Source of the DNA: Oscillospiraceae bacterium
GTDB lineage: Bacteria; Bacillota_A; Clostridia; Oscillospirales; Oscillospiraceae
DNA length: 32,843 bases
Direction: 5' to 3'
Assembly (NCBI GenBank): GCA_017537045.1
Contig: JAFYLN010000088.1
Span: 1-32,843 of the forward strand
In this document: positions 23,498 through 31,246 of the stretch, piece after piece
How positions within the stretch are numbered: the first letter of the stretch is position 1
How the letters are laid out: every line of letters begins with the position of its first letter
Program-made: the position numbers and the translations under genes
Notes under the pieces: generated by a model
Database searches by the model: none
Told to the model about the DNA's origin: nothing
Seen by the model: only the letters and a program-made list of their open reading frames with translations

Positions 23498-26251
23498 ATG
23501 ATCAGAAAGACATTCGTTATCAACGGCGTGCAGCGCACCATGGTGGTCAATGAGAATGAAACGCTGGCCAGCTTCCTGCGCGAGCGTCTGCTGCTGACCG
23601 GTTGCAAGATCGGCTGCGGCGAAGGCCATTGCGGTGCGTGTAACGTCATCGTAGACGGCAAGGTCGCCCGTTCCTGCCTGATGAAGCTGAGCAAGATCCG
23701 CGACGGCGCTGAGATCACCACCATTGAAGGCATCGGCACCATTTCCGATATGCATCCCCTGCAGGTTGCCTGGATGGCTCATGGCTGTGCACAGTGCGGC
23801 TTCTGCTCCCCCGGCTTCATCATGACAGCAAAGGTTCTGCTGGACAACAACAATGCGCCCACCCGTGAAGAAGTCCGTGACTGGTTCCAGAAGAACCGCA
23901 ACCTGTGCCGCTGCACCGGTTACAAACCTCTGGTTGACGCTGTTATGGATGCTGCCCGCGTCTATCGCGGAGAGATCACCAAGGAAGACCTGATCTTCAA
24001 GCCCACCGGCGACTCCATCATCGGCACCAAGTATGTCCGTCCCTCCGCAGCTGCCAAGGTTACCGGTTCCTGGGACTTCGGTGCTGACGATGCGCTGAAG
24101 ATGCCCGAGGGTACCCTGCGTCTGGCTCTGGTTCAGGCGAAGGTCAGCCATGCTCTGATCAAGGGCATCGACACCTCCAAGGCTGAGAAGATGCCCGGCG
24201 TTGAGCGGATCATCACCGCTGCTGATATCGTGGCCGCCGGCGGCAAGAACCGCATCAACGGTCTGGTCATGCTGCCTCTGAACAACAAGTGTGACGGCTG
24301 GGATCGTCCTGTCCTGTGTGACGAGAAGATCTTCCAGTTCGGCGATGCCATTGCCATCGTTGCTGCTGACACCGAGGCGCACGCCCGCGCTGCGGCTGAT
24401 GCTGTCAAGGTCGACATCGAGCTGCTGCCCGCTTACATGAACGCTATGGATGCCATTGCAGAGGATGCAATCGAAATTCATCCCGGCGTTCCCAACGACT
24501 ACTATGAGACCAACTGTATCAAGGGACCCGACATCGACTTCGATGCTGCTCCCAATGTGGTTGAGATCGAATCCTACTGCTCCCGTCAGCCCCACCTGCA
24601 TCTGGAGCCTGACTGCGGCTACGCCTACATCGATGAAGACGGCATGGTCACCGTCCATTCCAAGTCCATCGGTATCCACCTGCATATGCCCATGATCGCT
24701 GACGGCATCGGCGTTCCCATGGACAAGCTGAGAATCGTTCAGAACCACGCCGGCGGTACCTTCGGCTACAAGTTCTCTCCCACTAACGAAGCTCTGCTGG
24801 GCGCAGCCGCCAAGATCATCGGCAAGCCCGTCTCTCTGGTCTTCAACCAGTTCCAGAACATCACCTACACCGGCAAGCGCTCCCCCGGCTTCATGAACAT
24901 CAAGCTGGCTGCTGACGAAAACGGTAAGCTGCTGGGCCTGTGGGGCAACAACTACATCGACCATGGTCCTTACTCCGAGTTCGGTGACCTGCTGACCCAC
25001 CGCCTCAGCCAGTTCGTTGGTGCAGGCTATGATATCCCCACCATCCGCAACAAGTCCACCACTGTCTTTACCAACCATGCATGGGGCTCTGCATTCCGTG
25101 CTTACGGTTCTCCCCAGTCTTTCATGGGCTCTGAAATCGCTATTGACGTGCTGGCTGCCAAGATGGGCATGGATCCCTTCGATATCCGCGAGCTGAACTG
25201 CTACAAGGAATCCGAGAAGTCCACCATCCCCACCGGCTACGCTCCCGATGTCTACTGCCTGGAAGAGATGTACAAGATGGCACGCCCCCTGTACGAAGCA
25301 GGCAAGAAGAGAGTTGCTGAGAAGAACGCAGCTTCCGATGGCCGCTACAAGTATGGTATCGGCGTTGCCTCCGGCGTTTACGGCTGTGGTCTGGACGGCG
25401 TTGACTCCTCTCAGGCTTACGCGGAACTGAATCCTGATGGCACCGTCACCATGTACACCTGCTGGGAAGACCATGGTCAGGGCGCTGACATGGGCACCCT
25501 GCAGTCCGCCCATGAGACACTGCGTTTGGCTGGCATCCGCCCCGATCAGATCAAGCTGGTCATGAACGACACCAAGCTGGCTCCCAACTCCGGCCCCGCC
25601 GGCGGTTCCCGCTCTCAGGTCATGTCCGGTAATGCCTGCCGTTTGGCAGCAGAGAACCTGCTGGCAGCAATGCGCAAGGAAGACGGCACCTACCGCACCT
25701 ACGATGAAATGAAGGCCGAGGGTATTGAGACCAAGGTTCTGGGCAACTGGGTCTGTGACTACTGCGCAACGCATCCCGTTGATCAGGCCACCTCTCAGGG
25801 CGAACCTTTCGCAACCTATATGTACACCCTGTTCCTGCCCGAGGTCTGTGTCGACACCAAGACCGGTAAGGTCACCGTCGAGAAGTTCACCTGCGTGGCT
25901 GACGTTGGTACCATCCTGAACAAGCTGTTGGTCGACGGCAACTTCTACGGCGGTTTGGCACAGGGTATCGGTCTGGCACTGACCGAGGACTTCGAGGATC
26001 TGAGCAAGCACACCAGCCTGAAGAACTGCGGTATTCCTTATCCCAAGGATATTCCCGATGATATCGAGCTGCACTATCTGGAAACCTACCGTCCCAACGG
26101 TCCTTACGGTGCTGCCGGCTGCGGCGAAGCTCCTCTGGATGCTCCTCACCCTGCAATTCTGAACGCAATTTACAACGCCACCGGCGCCCGTATCACCCGC
26201 GTTCCCGCTCTGCCCGAGGTCGTTCTGGCAGCCCTGGCTGAACTGAAGTAA
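23498..26251 (+). CDS. mop: Mop-type aldehyde oxidoreductase (molybdenum hydroxylase)
   Basis: A 917-residue cytoplasmic enzyme that oxidises aldehydes to carboxylic acids with water at a molybdenum centre. All cofactor domains are in one chain without a FAD domain. The plant-type [2Fe-2S] cluster uses Cys40, 45, 48 and 60; the second uses Cys100, 103, 137 and 139. These positions are identical in number to those I remember for Desulfovibrio gigas Mop. The molybdopterin domains (about 180-917) include GGTFGYKFSPTNEALL, WGSAFRAYGSPQS, GPAGGSRSQVMSGNA and the catalytic Glu877 in GCGEAPLDAP. GAGGAGG precedes the ATG. Codons are strongly optimised, so the enzyme is probably abundant. Electrons must leave through a ferredoxin, flavodoxin or the Fe-S proteins encoded next. 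The physiological aldehyde is unknown. Confidence 0.95.
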   Translation: MIRKTFVINGVQRTMVVNENETLASFLRERLLLTGCKIGCGEGHCGACNVIVDGKVARSCLMKLSKIRDGAEITTIEGIGTISDMHPLQVAWMAHGCAQCGFCSPGFIMTAKVLLDNNNAPTREEVRDWFQKNRNLCRCTGYKPLVDAVMDAARVYRGEITKEDLIFKPTGDSIIGTKYVRPSAAAKVTGSWDFGADDALKMPEGTLRLALVQAKVSHALIKGIDTSKAEKMPGVERIITAADIVAAGGKNRINGLVMLPLNNKCDGWDRPVLCDEKIFQFGDAIAIVAADTEAHARAAADAVKVDIELLPAYMNAMDAIAEDAIEIHPGVPNDYYETNCIKGPDIDFDAAPNVVEIESYCSRQPHLHLEPDCGYAYIDEDGMVTVHSKSIGIHLHMPMIADGIGVPMDKLRIVQNHAGGTFGYKFSPTNEALLGAAAKIIGKPVSLVFNQFQNITYTGKRSPGFMNIKLAADENGKLLGLWGNNYIDHGPYSEFGDLLTHRLSQFVGAGYDIPTIRNKSTTVFTNHAWGSAFRAYGSPQSFMGSEIAIDVLAAKMGMDPFDIRELNCYKESEKSTIPTGYAPDVYCLEEMYKMARPLYEAGKKRVAEKNAASDGRYKYGIGVASGVYGCGLDGVDSSQAYAELNPDGTVTMYTCWEDHGQGADMGTLQSAHETLRLAGIRPDQIKLVMNDTKLAPNSGPAGGSRSQVMSGNACRLAAENLLAAMRKEDGTYRTYDEMKAEGIETKVLGNWVCDYCATHPVDQATSQGEPFATYMYTLFLPEVCVDTKTGKVTVEKFTCVADVGTILNKLLVDGNFYGGLAQGIGLALTEDFEDLSKHTSLKNCGIPYPKDIPDDIELHYLETYRPNGPYGAAGCGEAPLDAPHPAILNAIYNATGARITRVPALPEVVLAALAELK

Positions 26252-26290
26252 TTGGGGTTTCCAATTTAAAACAAGTTATGCTACAATAGG

Positions 26291-26312
26291 AGAGGCGGCC
26301 CCGGCCGCCTCT
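26291..26312 (+). terminator. GC-rich hairpin after mop, T-poor
   Basis: AGAGGCGGC and GCCGCCTCT pair perfectly around a 4-base loop, 40 bp after the mop stop. Only CTTC follows, not a T-run, so it may act as a partial terminator or as a 3' stabiliser of the mop message. Read-through would carry transcription into the accessory genes at 26494. Confidence 0.5.
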
Positions 26313-26360
26313 TCAACCATATTTGCTCCGGAAATCAACGCATCATTCGCATGTGTGGAT

Positions 26361-26466
26361 GTAGGGGCGACCAATGGTTGCCCGCAAGCAAAAACAATTA
26401 CGGATATGCCGAAAATATGCGCAAATACAGCATGTTTTCCGCCGGGCGACCGATGGTCGCCCCTAC
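26361..26466. repeat. Dispersed inverted-repeat element, copy C (inner form)
   Basis: Its 24-bp ends, starting GTAGGGGCGACC and ending GGTCGCCCCTAC, are inverted copies agreeing at 21 of 24 positions. They match the inner ends of copies A (4146-4252) and B, but the outer AAATTTCAG-type ends are missing. It lies between mop and the accessory operon, stopping 12 bp before the GGGAGGGG ribosome site of the next gene. No other feature is seen in the mop-to-26494 gap apart from the hairpin at 26291. Confidence 0.75.
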
Positions 26467-26493
26467 AATCATCGTCTGGGAGGGGATGACATC

Positions 26494-28752
26494 GTGATCA
26501 TTGAAGAACGGCAATCGACCCATGTTTACCGGCAGAAGCAGCTGTTTACCAAAGAGGAACTGGAAGCACGGGAGCATTTGTGTGTTCATGAGCAGCCTGC
26601 CTACTGCAATGCCGCCTGCCCGCTGAAACTGGATGCCAAGGCCGTAATGGCAGCTGTTGCTGCGGGAGACTTTACCAATGCATTGGCACTGTATGAAAAA
26701 ATCACACCCTTCCCGCATATTCTTTCTGCCGGCTGCGAAGCTCCCTGCGAGGGGAAGTGTAAGCTTTGCAGTCTGGGCGAAGGGGTGTCCATCCGTCAGT
26801 TGGAAAAGTGCGCGCTTGCTTACGGCGAGCGTGCGAAAAAGCGCGGTTTGCTCCGAAAAAAAGCCAAGAAAGCTGCCATATTTGGCGCGGATTTGTTTTC
26901 TCTTTTCCTTGCCGGTGAACTGGCGAAGAAGATGTACCCCGTGACGGTGTACTGCACGGAAACCGACGAAGCAGCTCTGATTGCAGTTTGCGCGCCGGGG
27001 CTTCCTTCCGATGTGCAGGAAGCTGCTGCAGCCGATTTGAAAAAGGCAGACATCAAATTTGAATGGAACGCAGATCCGGTGTCTGCGTACACCGAAACTG
27101 CGGGTAAATATGACCTGCTCTGCGCTTCCTATGCCGTGGCACAGCAGCTGCATCCCGGCCTTGCGGTGGATGAGGCTGTGATGGTGTACCGGGAGCAGAA
27201 TCTGATTACCGGAAAGACAGAAGGCGTTCTGGGCGCTGCCTTCGGTGCCAAGAAAGCAGCCCTGTCCGCTGACCGTCTGGCTCAGAACTTAGACCCCTCC
27301 AATACCCGCGGTGAAGAGGGAAGCGTGGAAACACGGCTCTATACCAACACCGAAGGGGCAGCACCCACCAATCGCATCCGCGTCGTGGATAAAGAATCCG
27401 CTATTGCGGAAGCATCCCGCTGCATCCAGTGCCACTGCGATGAATGCATCAAGGGTTGTGCTTACTTGCAGCACTATAAAAAATTTCCCCGCATCTTAAC
27501 GCGGGAGATTTACAACAATGTGTCCATCATCATGGGTGACCATATGATGAACAAGCCTATCAATGCATGCAGCCTGTGTGGCCAGTGCAGCGTGCTTTGT
27601 CCCAATGGGTACGACATGGCGGAAATTTGCAAGCTGGCTCGCAGAAATATGGTCTACACCGGAAAAATGTCCCTTGCGCCCCATGAATTTGCTTTGATGG
27701 ATATGGTGTTTTCCAATGAGGAAGCTTTCCTGTGCCGCCCTCAGCCGGGATTCGAGAAGTGCAGGTATGTTTTCTTCCCTGGTTGCCAGGCAACTGCCAT
27801 TGCCCCCGCAACGGTGCGGGCGGCATACCTTGACCTGTGCCGCCGTCTGGATGGTGGCGTGGCGCTGATGCTGGGCTGCTGCGGTGCGATCTGCGACTGG
27901 GCAGGGCGCTACGAAATGTACGAAGATACTGTAAAATTCCTTGACAGCAAACTGGGAGAACTGGGAAATCCTGTGATTATTGCGGGCTGTCCAACCTGCA
28001 AAAAGCAGCTTTCCCGTCATGCGACCATGGGCATCTGGGAAGTTCTTGAGAACATTGGCCTGCCCGAAAAAGCAAATCCGGCGGGCAGACCCGTTGCAAT
28101 TCACGATGCCTGCGGTGCAAGAGGGGATCGGCAGACGCAGGATTCCATCCGCCGCATCGCGGCAGGTTTAGGCTGCACCATTACAGAAACCGAATACAGC
28201 GGCGATAAATCCCCCTGCTGCGGTTACGGTGGTCTGACCCAGTACACCAACCGGGAAGTGGCAAAGAAGATGACGGAGAAGTGTCTGGAACGTTCTGACC
28301 TGCCGTATTTAAGCTACTGTATGGCCTGCCGCGACCGGTTTGCCCGGGAGGGCAGGGAATCCATGCACCTGCTGGAACTGGTGTACGGCACCTCAGCCGA
28401 TCATTGCCCCGACATCAGTGAGAAACGCTACAACCGCCTGAGCCTGCGAAATACGCTGCTCAGCGAAGTTTGGAATGAGGAGGTGGAGGCCGTGGACTTA
28501 GGCTTTACCATTGAATATACCCCCGAGGCAGAAATCATGATGGACGACCGGATGATCCTGAAAACCGACGTGATTCGGGTACTTCAGTCCCTGAGGGAAA
28601 CCGGCGAGGCCATTCTGGATGAGGAAACCGGACTGATCGTAACCCGGGCAAGACTTGGCAATGTGACTTTCTGGGTCAAGTACACGGAAACGGACACCGG
28701 CTACCTGATCCACCGGGCTTACAGCCACCGGATGACCATTCAGACCCGTTAA
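26494..28752 (+). CDS. Dicluster/CCG-domain Fe-S oxidoreductase with degenerate FAD domain
   Basis: A 752-residue multi-cluster protein. The N-terminal region (about 25-120) matches the two-[4Fe-4S] domain of glutamate synthase small subunits (CNAACPLKLDA, GCEAPCEGKCKLCSLGE). A Rossmann segment follows (about 125-280), but its dinucleotide loop reads FGADLFSLFLAGELA, without GxGxxG, so FAD binding is doubtful. Ferredoxin-like motifs come next (CIQCHCDECIKGC, CSLCGQCSVLCP), then CCG-type domains as in HdrB/GlcF (FFPGCQ, GCCGAICDW, AGCPTCKK, SPCCGYGG, YCMACRDRF). It likely ferries electrons from Mop to another acceptor. The GTG at 26494 is chosen because GGGAGGGG lies 9 bp upstream; earlier codons lie in the repeat. 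I recall an NCBI family name for such proteins of 'pyridine nucleotide-disulfide oxidoreductase/dicluster-binding'. Confidence 0.87.
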   Translation: MIIEERQSTHVYRQKQLFTKEELEAREHLCVHEQPAYCNAACPLKLDAKAVMAAVAAGDFTNALALYEKITPFPHILSAGCEAPCEGKCKLCSLGEGVSIRQLEKCALAYGERAKKRGLLRKKAKKAAIFGADLFSLFLAGELAKKMYPVTVYCTETDEAALIAVCAPGLPSDVQEAAAADLKKADIKFEWNADPVSAYTETAGKYDLLCASYAVAQQLHPGLAVDEAVMVYREQNLITGKTEGVLGAAFGAKKAALSADRLAQNLDPSNTRGEEGSVETRLYTNTEGAAPTNRIRVVDKESAIAEASRCIQCHCDECIKGCAYLQHYKKFPRILTREIYNNVSIIMGDHMMNKPINACSLCGQCSVLCPNGYDMAEICKLARRNMVYTGKMSLAPHEFALMDMVFSNEEAFLCRPQPGFEKCRYVFFPGCQATAIAPATVRAAYLDLCRRLDGGVALMLGCCGAICDWAGRYEMYEDTVKFLDSKLGELGNPVIIAGCPTCKKQLSRHATMGIWEVLENIGLPEKANPAGRPVAIHDACGARGDRQTQDSIRRIAAGLGCTITETEYSGDKSPCCGYGGLTQYTNREVAKKMTEKCLERSDLPYLSYCMACRDRFAREGRESMHLLELVYGTSADHCPDISEKRYNRLSLRNTLLSEVWNEEVEAVDLGFTIEYTPEAEIMMDDRMILKTDVIRVLQSLRETGEAILDEETGLIVTRARLGNVTFWVKYTETDTGYLIHRAYSHRMTIQTR

Positions 28753-28763
28753 GGAGAAATAAT

Positions 28764-28985
28764 ATGGCAACCGAAAAAACTTACTATACCATAGACCCCG
28801 AGGGAAAGCTTACCTGCATGAAGTGCAAGGTAAAACTGCGCAAGGGAAACGCAAAATTCATGTATCTGGACAACGGCTTCCCTGTGGAACTGCCGGTGTG
28901 TCCCCAGTGCGGCTTCGTCTATGTTCCGGAAGAACTGGCTCTGGGCAAGGTGCTTTCCGTGGAGAAAGCCCTGGAGGACAAATGA
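28764..28985 (+). CDS. Small CxxC redox protein (DVU_1557-like)
   Basis: A 73-residue zinc-ribbon-like protein with CMKC (residues 19-22) and CPQC (about 48-51), separated by a short beta segment. Four Cys in two CxxC pairs suggest a bound metal or a small redox carrier. It matches my memory of the 'DVU_1557 family redox protein'. It starts 11 bp after the dicluster gene with AAGGAG ahead of the ATG and overlaps the next gene as ATGA. In this operon it may pass electrons or metal between the Fe-S protein and the enzymes. Confidence 0.82.
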   Translation: MATEKTYYTIDPEGKLTCMKCKVKLRKGNAKFMYLDNGFPVELPVCPQCGFVYVPEELALGKVLSVEKALEDK

Positions 28986-29500
28986 TGCTCCGGCACCCGG
29001 GCGGTGAGAAGCACAGCCGCTATCTGATCGAACTGGCTTTTCTGGACAAGGGTACAAAATGGCTTGACATGGGTGCAGGTGACGGCAGCACTGTCCGCAT
29101 CTTAAGAAGCCTTGGTTACTGCGCTGAGGGCATTGACCTGGAACCCCGGGGAAAAGATGTTCACAGGGGTAATTTTCTGGAAAGCCCCTGGCAGGATGAT
29201 TTCTTCGACGGAATCATCAGCCAGTGCAGTTTCTATGTGGGGGGCGATGTACCCGCTGCCCTGCAGGAAGCAAGCAGACTTCTCCACAAAGGCGGCAAGC
29301 TGGTATTTTCCGATGTGACGGAAAATGTGGTGCAGTTACTTTCTGATGTCCGCAAGGCGTGTTTCGCTGTGCGGCATATTGAAGATCTGACAGAAGAATG
29401 GAAGGAATACTACCTAGAAGCCCTCTGGACACAGGATAATGTCTGTCTGCCGGAAGGCAGGAAGTTCAGTTACGTCTTATTCGTTTGCGAAAGGGTGTGA
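28982..29500 (+). CDS. SAM-dependent methyltransferase (DVU_1556/TrsM-like)
   Basis: A 172-residue class I methyltransferase, short for its family. Motif I is WLDMGAGDGSTVRIL (about 22-36), then CAEGIDLEPRGKDV, the acidic post-II motif FDGIISQCSFYVGGDV and the LLHKGGKLVFSDVTE strand. It begins with two adjacent ATGs; the first overlaps the previous stop as ATGA and is taken as the start, with the ribosome site GGAGG inside the previous gene. The substrate is unknown. The partner radical SAM gene two positions downstream suggests that both modify one small molecule or a cofactor. Confidence 0.83.
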   Translation: MMLRHPGGEKHSRYLIELAFLDKGTKWLDMGAGDGSTVRILRSLGYCAEGIDLEPRGKDVHRGNFLESPWQDDFFDGIISQCSFYVGGDVPAALQEASRLLHKGGKLVFSDVTENVVQLLSDVRKACFAVRHIEDLTEEWKEYYLEALWTQDNVCLPEGRKFSYVLFVCERV

Positions 29501-29504
29501 ATCC

Positions 29505-29930
29505 ATGGATTTGGAAGAGAGAATCATGGAACTGAGCCGCTATGGCTATGCCTGCGGACAGATTCTGACCATTTTGCTTTTGGAAACCATCGGCGAGGAG
29601 AATCCTGCGCTGGTGCGCTGCATGCAGGGTCTCAACGGCGGCATCGGCAGCACCGGCGATATCTGCGGCTGTATGGCAGCGGGCTGCTGTCTGATCTCCT
29701 ATTTCACGGGAAAGCCGGCCGATGATGAATTTGACAGTCCCCACCACAAGGGTGCCATAGGTGAATTCACAAGCTGGTTCCACGAGGAAATGGAATTGGA
29801 ATACTTAAGCTGCGACTGCGGCGGCATCGTGGGCACCAATCCTGCCAAAAAAGTGCAGTATTGCCCCGGTATCATTGCATCCACCTACGAAAAGTGCATG
29901 GAAATCTTGGAGAACCGGGGGCTGCTGTAA
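29505..29930 (+). CDS. C-GCAxxG-C-C family redox protein (DVU_1555-like)
   Basis: A 141-residue cysteine-rich protein. After ELSRYGYACGQILTILLLE comes the family core GGIGSTGDICGCMAAGCCLIS, then CDCGG and YCPGIIASTYEKCMEIL, about nine Cys in all. The C-GCAxxG-C-C family is associated with redox and selenium-related operons, but no enzyme activity is established. The start at 29505 follows AAGGGTG. The stop overlaps the radical SAM gene (TAATG), so translation is coupled. Confidence 0.85.
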   Translation: MDLEERIMELSRYGYACGQILTILLLETIGEENPALVRCMQGLNGGIGSTGDICGCMAAGCCLISYFTGKPADDEFDSPHHKGAIGEFTSWFHEEMELEYLSCDCGGIVGTNPAKKVQYCPGIIASTYEKCMEILENRGLL

Positions 29931-31246
29931 TGGAAATCGGAAAAACCATGTCGGTCTGCCCTGTCTGCCTCGCCAAAATTCCGGCGAAAAAGGTAGTGGG
30001 AGAAGACGGCAATATCTATATGGAAAAGCGCTGCTGGGAACATGGCAGCTTTAAGACCCTCATCTGGGAGGGGGATCTTCCAAGCTACACTGCATGGGCA
30101 GAGGGCGATGCCCACGGCGCGGTGACGCCTGTCCGGGCGCAGCCGGTGGAAAAGGGCTGTCCCTATGACTGCGGCCTGTGCCAGAACCACGAGCGGGACG
30201 GCTGCTGCGTGCTGCTGGAGTTGACTAACCGGTGCAATCTGAAATGCCCTGTCTGTTTTGCTTCTGCAGGAGAGCGAAAACCGAAAGACCTCTCGCTGGA
30301 GGAAATCGGAAAGCAGTACGACCTGCTGATGGAGCGGGGCGGCCCCTTCAACATCCAGCTCTCCGGTGGTGAACCCACCATGCGCTCCGATCTGGACAAG
30401 ATCATCGCATTGGGCAAAGAAAAGGGATTTTCTTTCTTCCAGTTAAATACCAACGGTGTGCACATTGCAAAGGAAGATGGGTACGCAGAGCATCTGAAAC
30501 AGGCTGGTGTCAGTGTGGTATTTCTGCAGTTCGACGGACTAACGGACAGTATTTACCGTATGCTTCGCGGTGCCGACCTGCTGGACGTTAAAATCAAGGC
30601 CATCGACAAGTGTAAAGCGGCGGGAATCCCTGTGGTGTTGGTGCCTACAGTTGCGCCCGGTGTTAACGATCATGCACTGGGAGACATTCTGAAGTTCGCC
30701 CTGCGGCGTGCGCCTCATATTCGGGGGGTACATATCCAGCCCATATCCTATTTCGGCCGCTGCGGTCTGGAAGTTCCGGAGGTGCGGCTGACCATCCCTG
30801 CGGTTCTTCGACGGATCGATGAACAGATGGATGGTATTATGAAGATTACCGATTTTGGCGGCGGCGGTGCGGAAAGTCCCTACTGCTCTTTCCACGCGAG
30901 CTATATGCGCAGAAAAGACGGCACCATCAAGGCTTTGCCCCGGCGTAGAAGCCAGAGCTGCTGCGTCAAATCCAGCGAAGCCCGGGATTTTGTGTCCCAG
31001 CAGTGGAGCGGCAAGGCAAGCTGCTGTGACGGCGATGAAGCGACCTCTTCTCTGGATGAATTCCTGCAGCAGACAGTGGAAAATACCTTCACTGTTTCCG
31101 GCATGGTATTTCAGGATGCCTATAACCTGGATCTTGACCGGCTGCGCCGGTGCTATATCTGCGAAGTGGATTCGGACAAGGGGATGGTGCCGTTTTGTGC
31201 CTATAATCTTACCGATATTCACGGACGTTCCCTGTACAGAAAATGA
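29930..31246 (+). CDS. Radical SAM protein, TrsS-like (Cys form)
   Basis: A 438-residue radical SAM enzyme. The N-terminal metal-binding part has SVCPVC (10-13), Cys35 and GCPYDCGLC (77-84). The radical SAM [4Fe-4S] motif is CNLKCPVC (102, 106, 109), followed by LSGGEPTMRSDL and a TIM-barrel core with VVLVPTVAPGVNDH and GVHIQPISYFGRCG. The C-terminal third is Cys-rich (SPYCSFHASYM, SQSCCVK, SCCDGDEATS) and may hold extra clusters. The layout resembles large radical SAM enzymes that act on lipids or unactivated carbons. I recall a family named 'radical SAM (seleno)protein TrsS' beside Mop-type genes; no in-frame TGA is seen here, so this copy uses Cys. The reaction is unknown. The ATG overlaps the preceding stop. 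Confidence 0.85.
   Translation: MEIGKTMSVCPVCLAKIPAKKVVGEDGNIYMEKRCWEHGSFKTLIWEGDLPSYTAWAEGDAHGAVTPVRAQPVEKGCPYDCGLCQNHERDGCCVLLELTNRCNLKCPVCFASAGERKPKDLSLEEIGKQYDLLMERGGPFNIQLSGGEPTMRSDLDKIIALGKEKGFSFFQLNTNGVHIAKEDGYAEHLKQAGVSVVFLQFDGLTDSIYRMLRGADLLDVKIKAIDKCKAAGIPVVLVPTVAPGVNDHALGDILKFALRRAPHIRGVHIQPISYFGRCGLEVPEVRLTIPAVLRRIDEQMDGIMKITDFGGGGAESPYCSFHASYMRRKDGTIKALPRRRSQSCCVKSSEARDFVSQQWSGKASCCDGDEATSSLDEFLQQTVENTFTVSGMVFQDAYNLDLDRLRRCYICEVDSDKGMVPFCAYNLTDIHGRSLYRK

Noticed and set aside
23111..26149. Minus-strand open frame of about 1000 codons opposite mop
   Set aside because: The plus strand matches Mop domain by domain with all cluster cysteines in register; the opposite frame has no recognisable motif and arises from strong codon bias.
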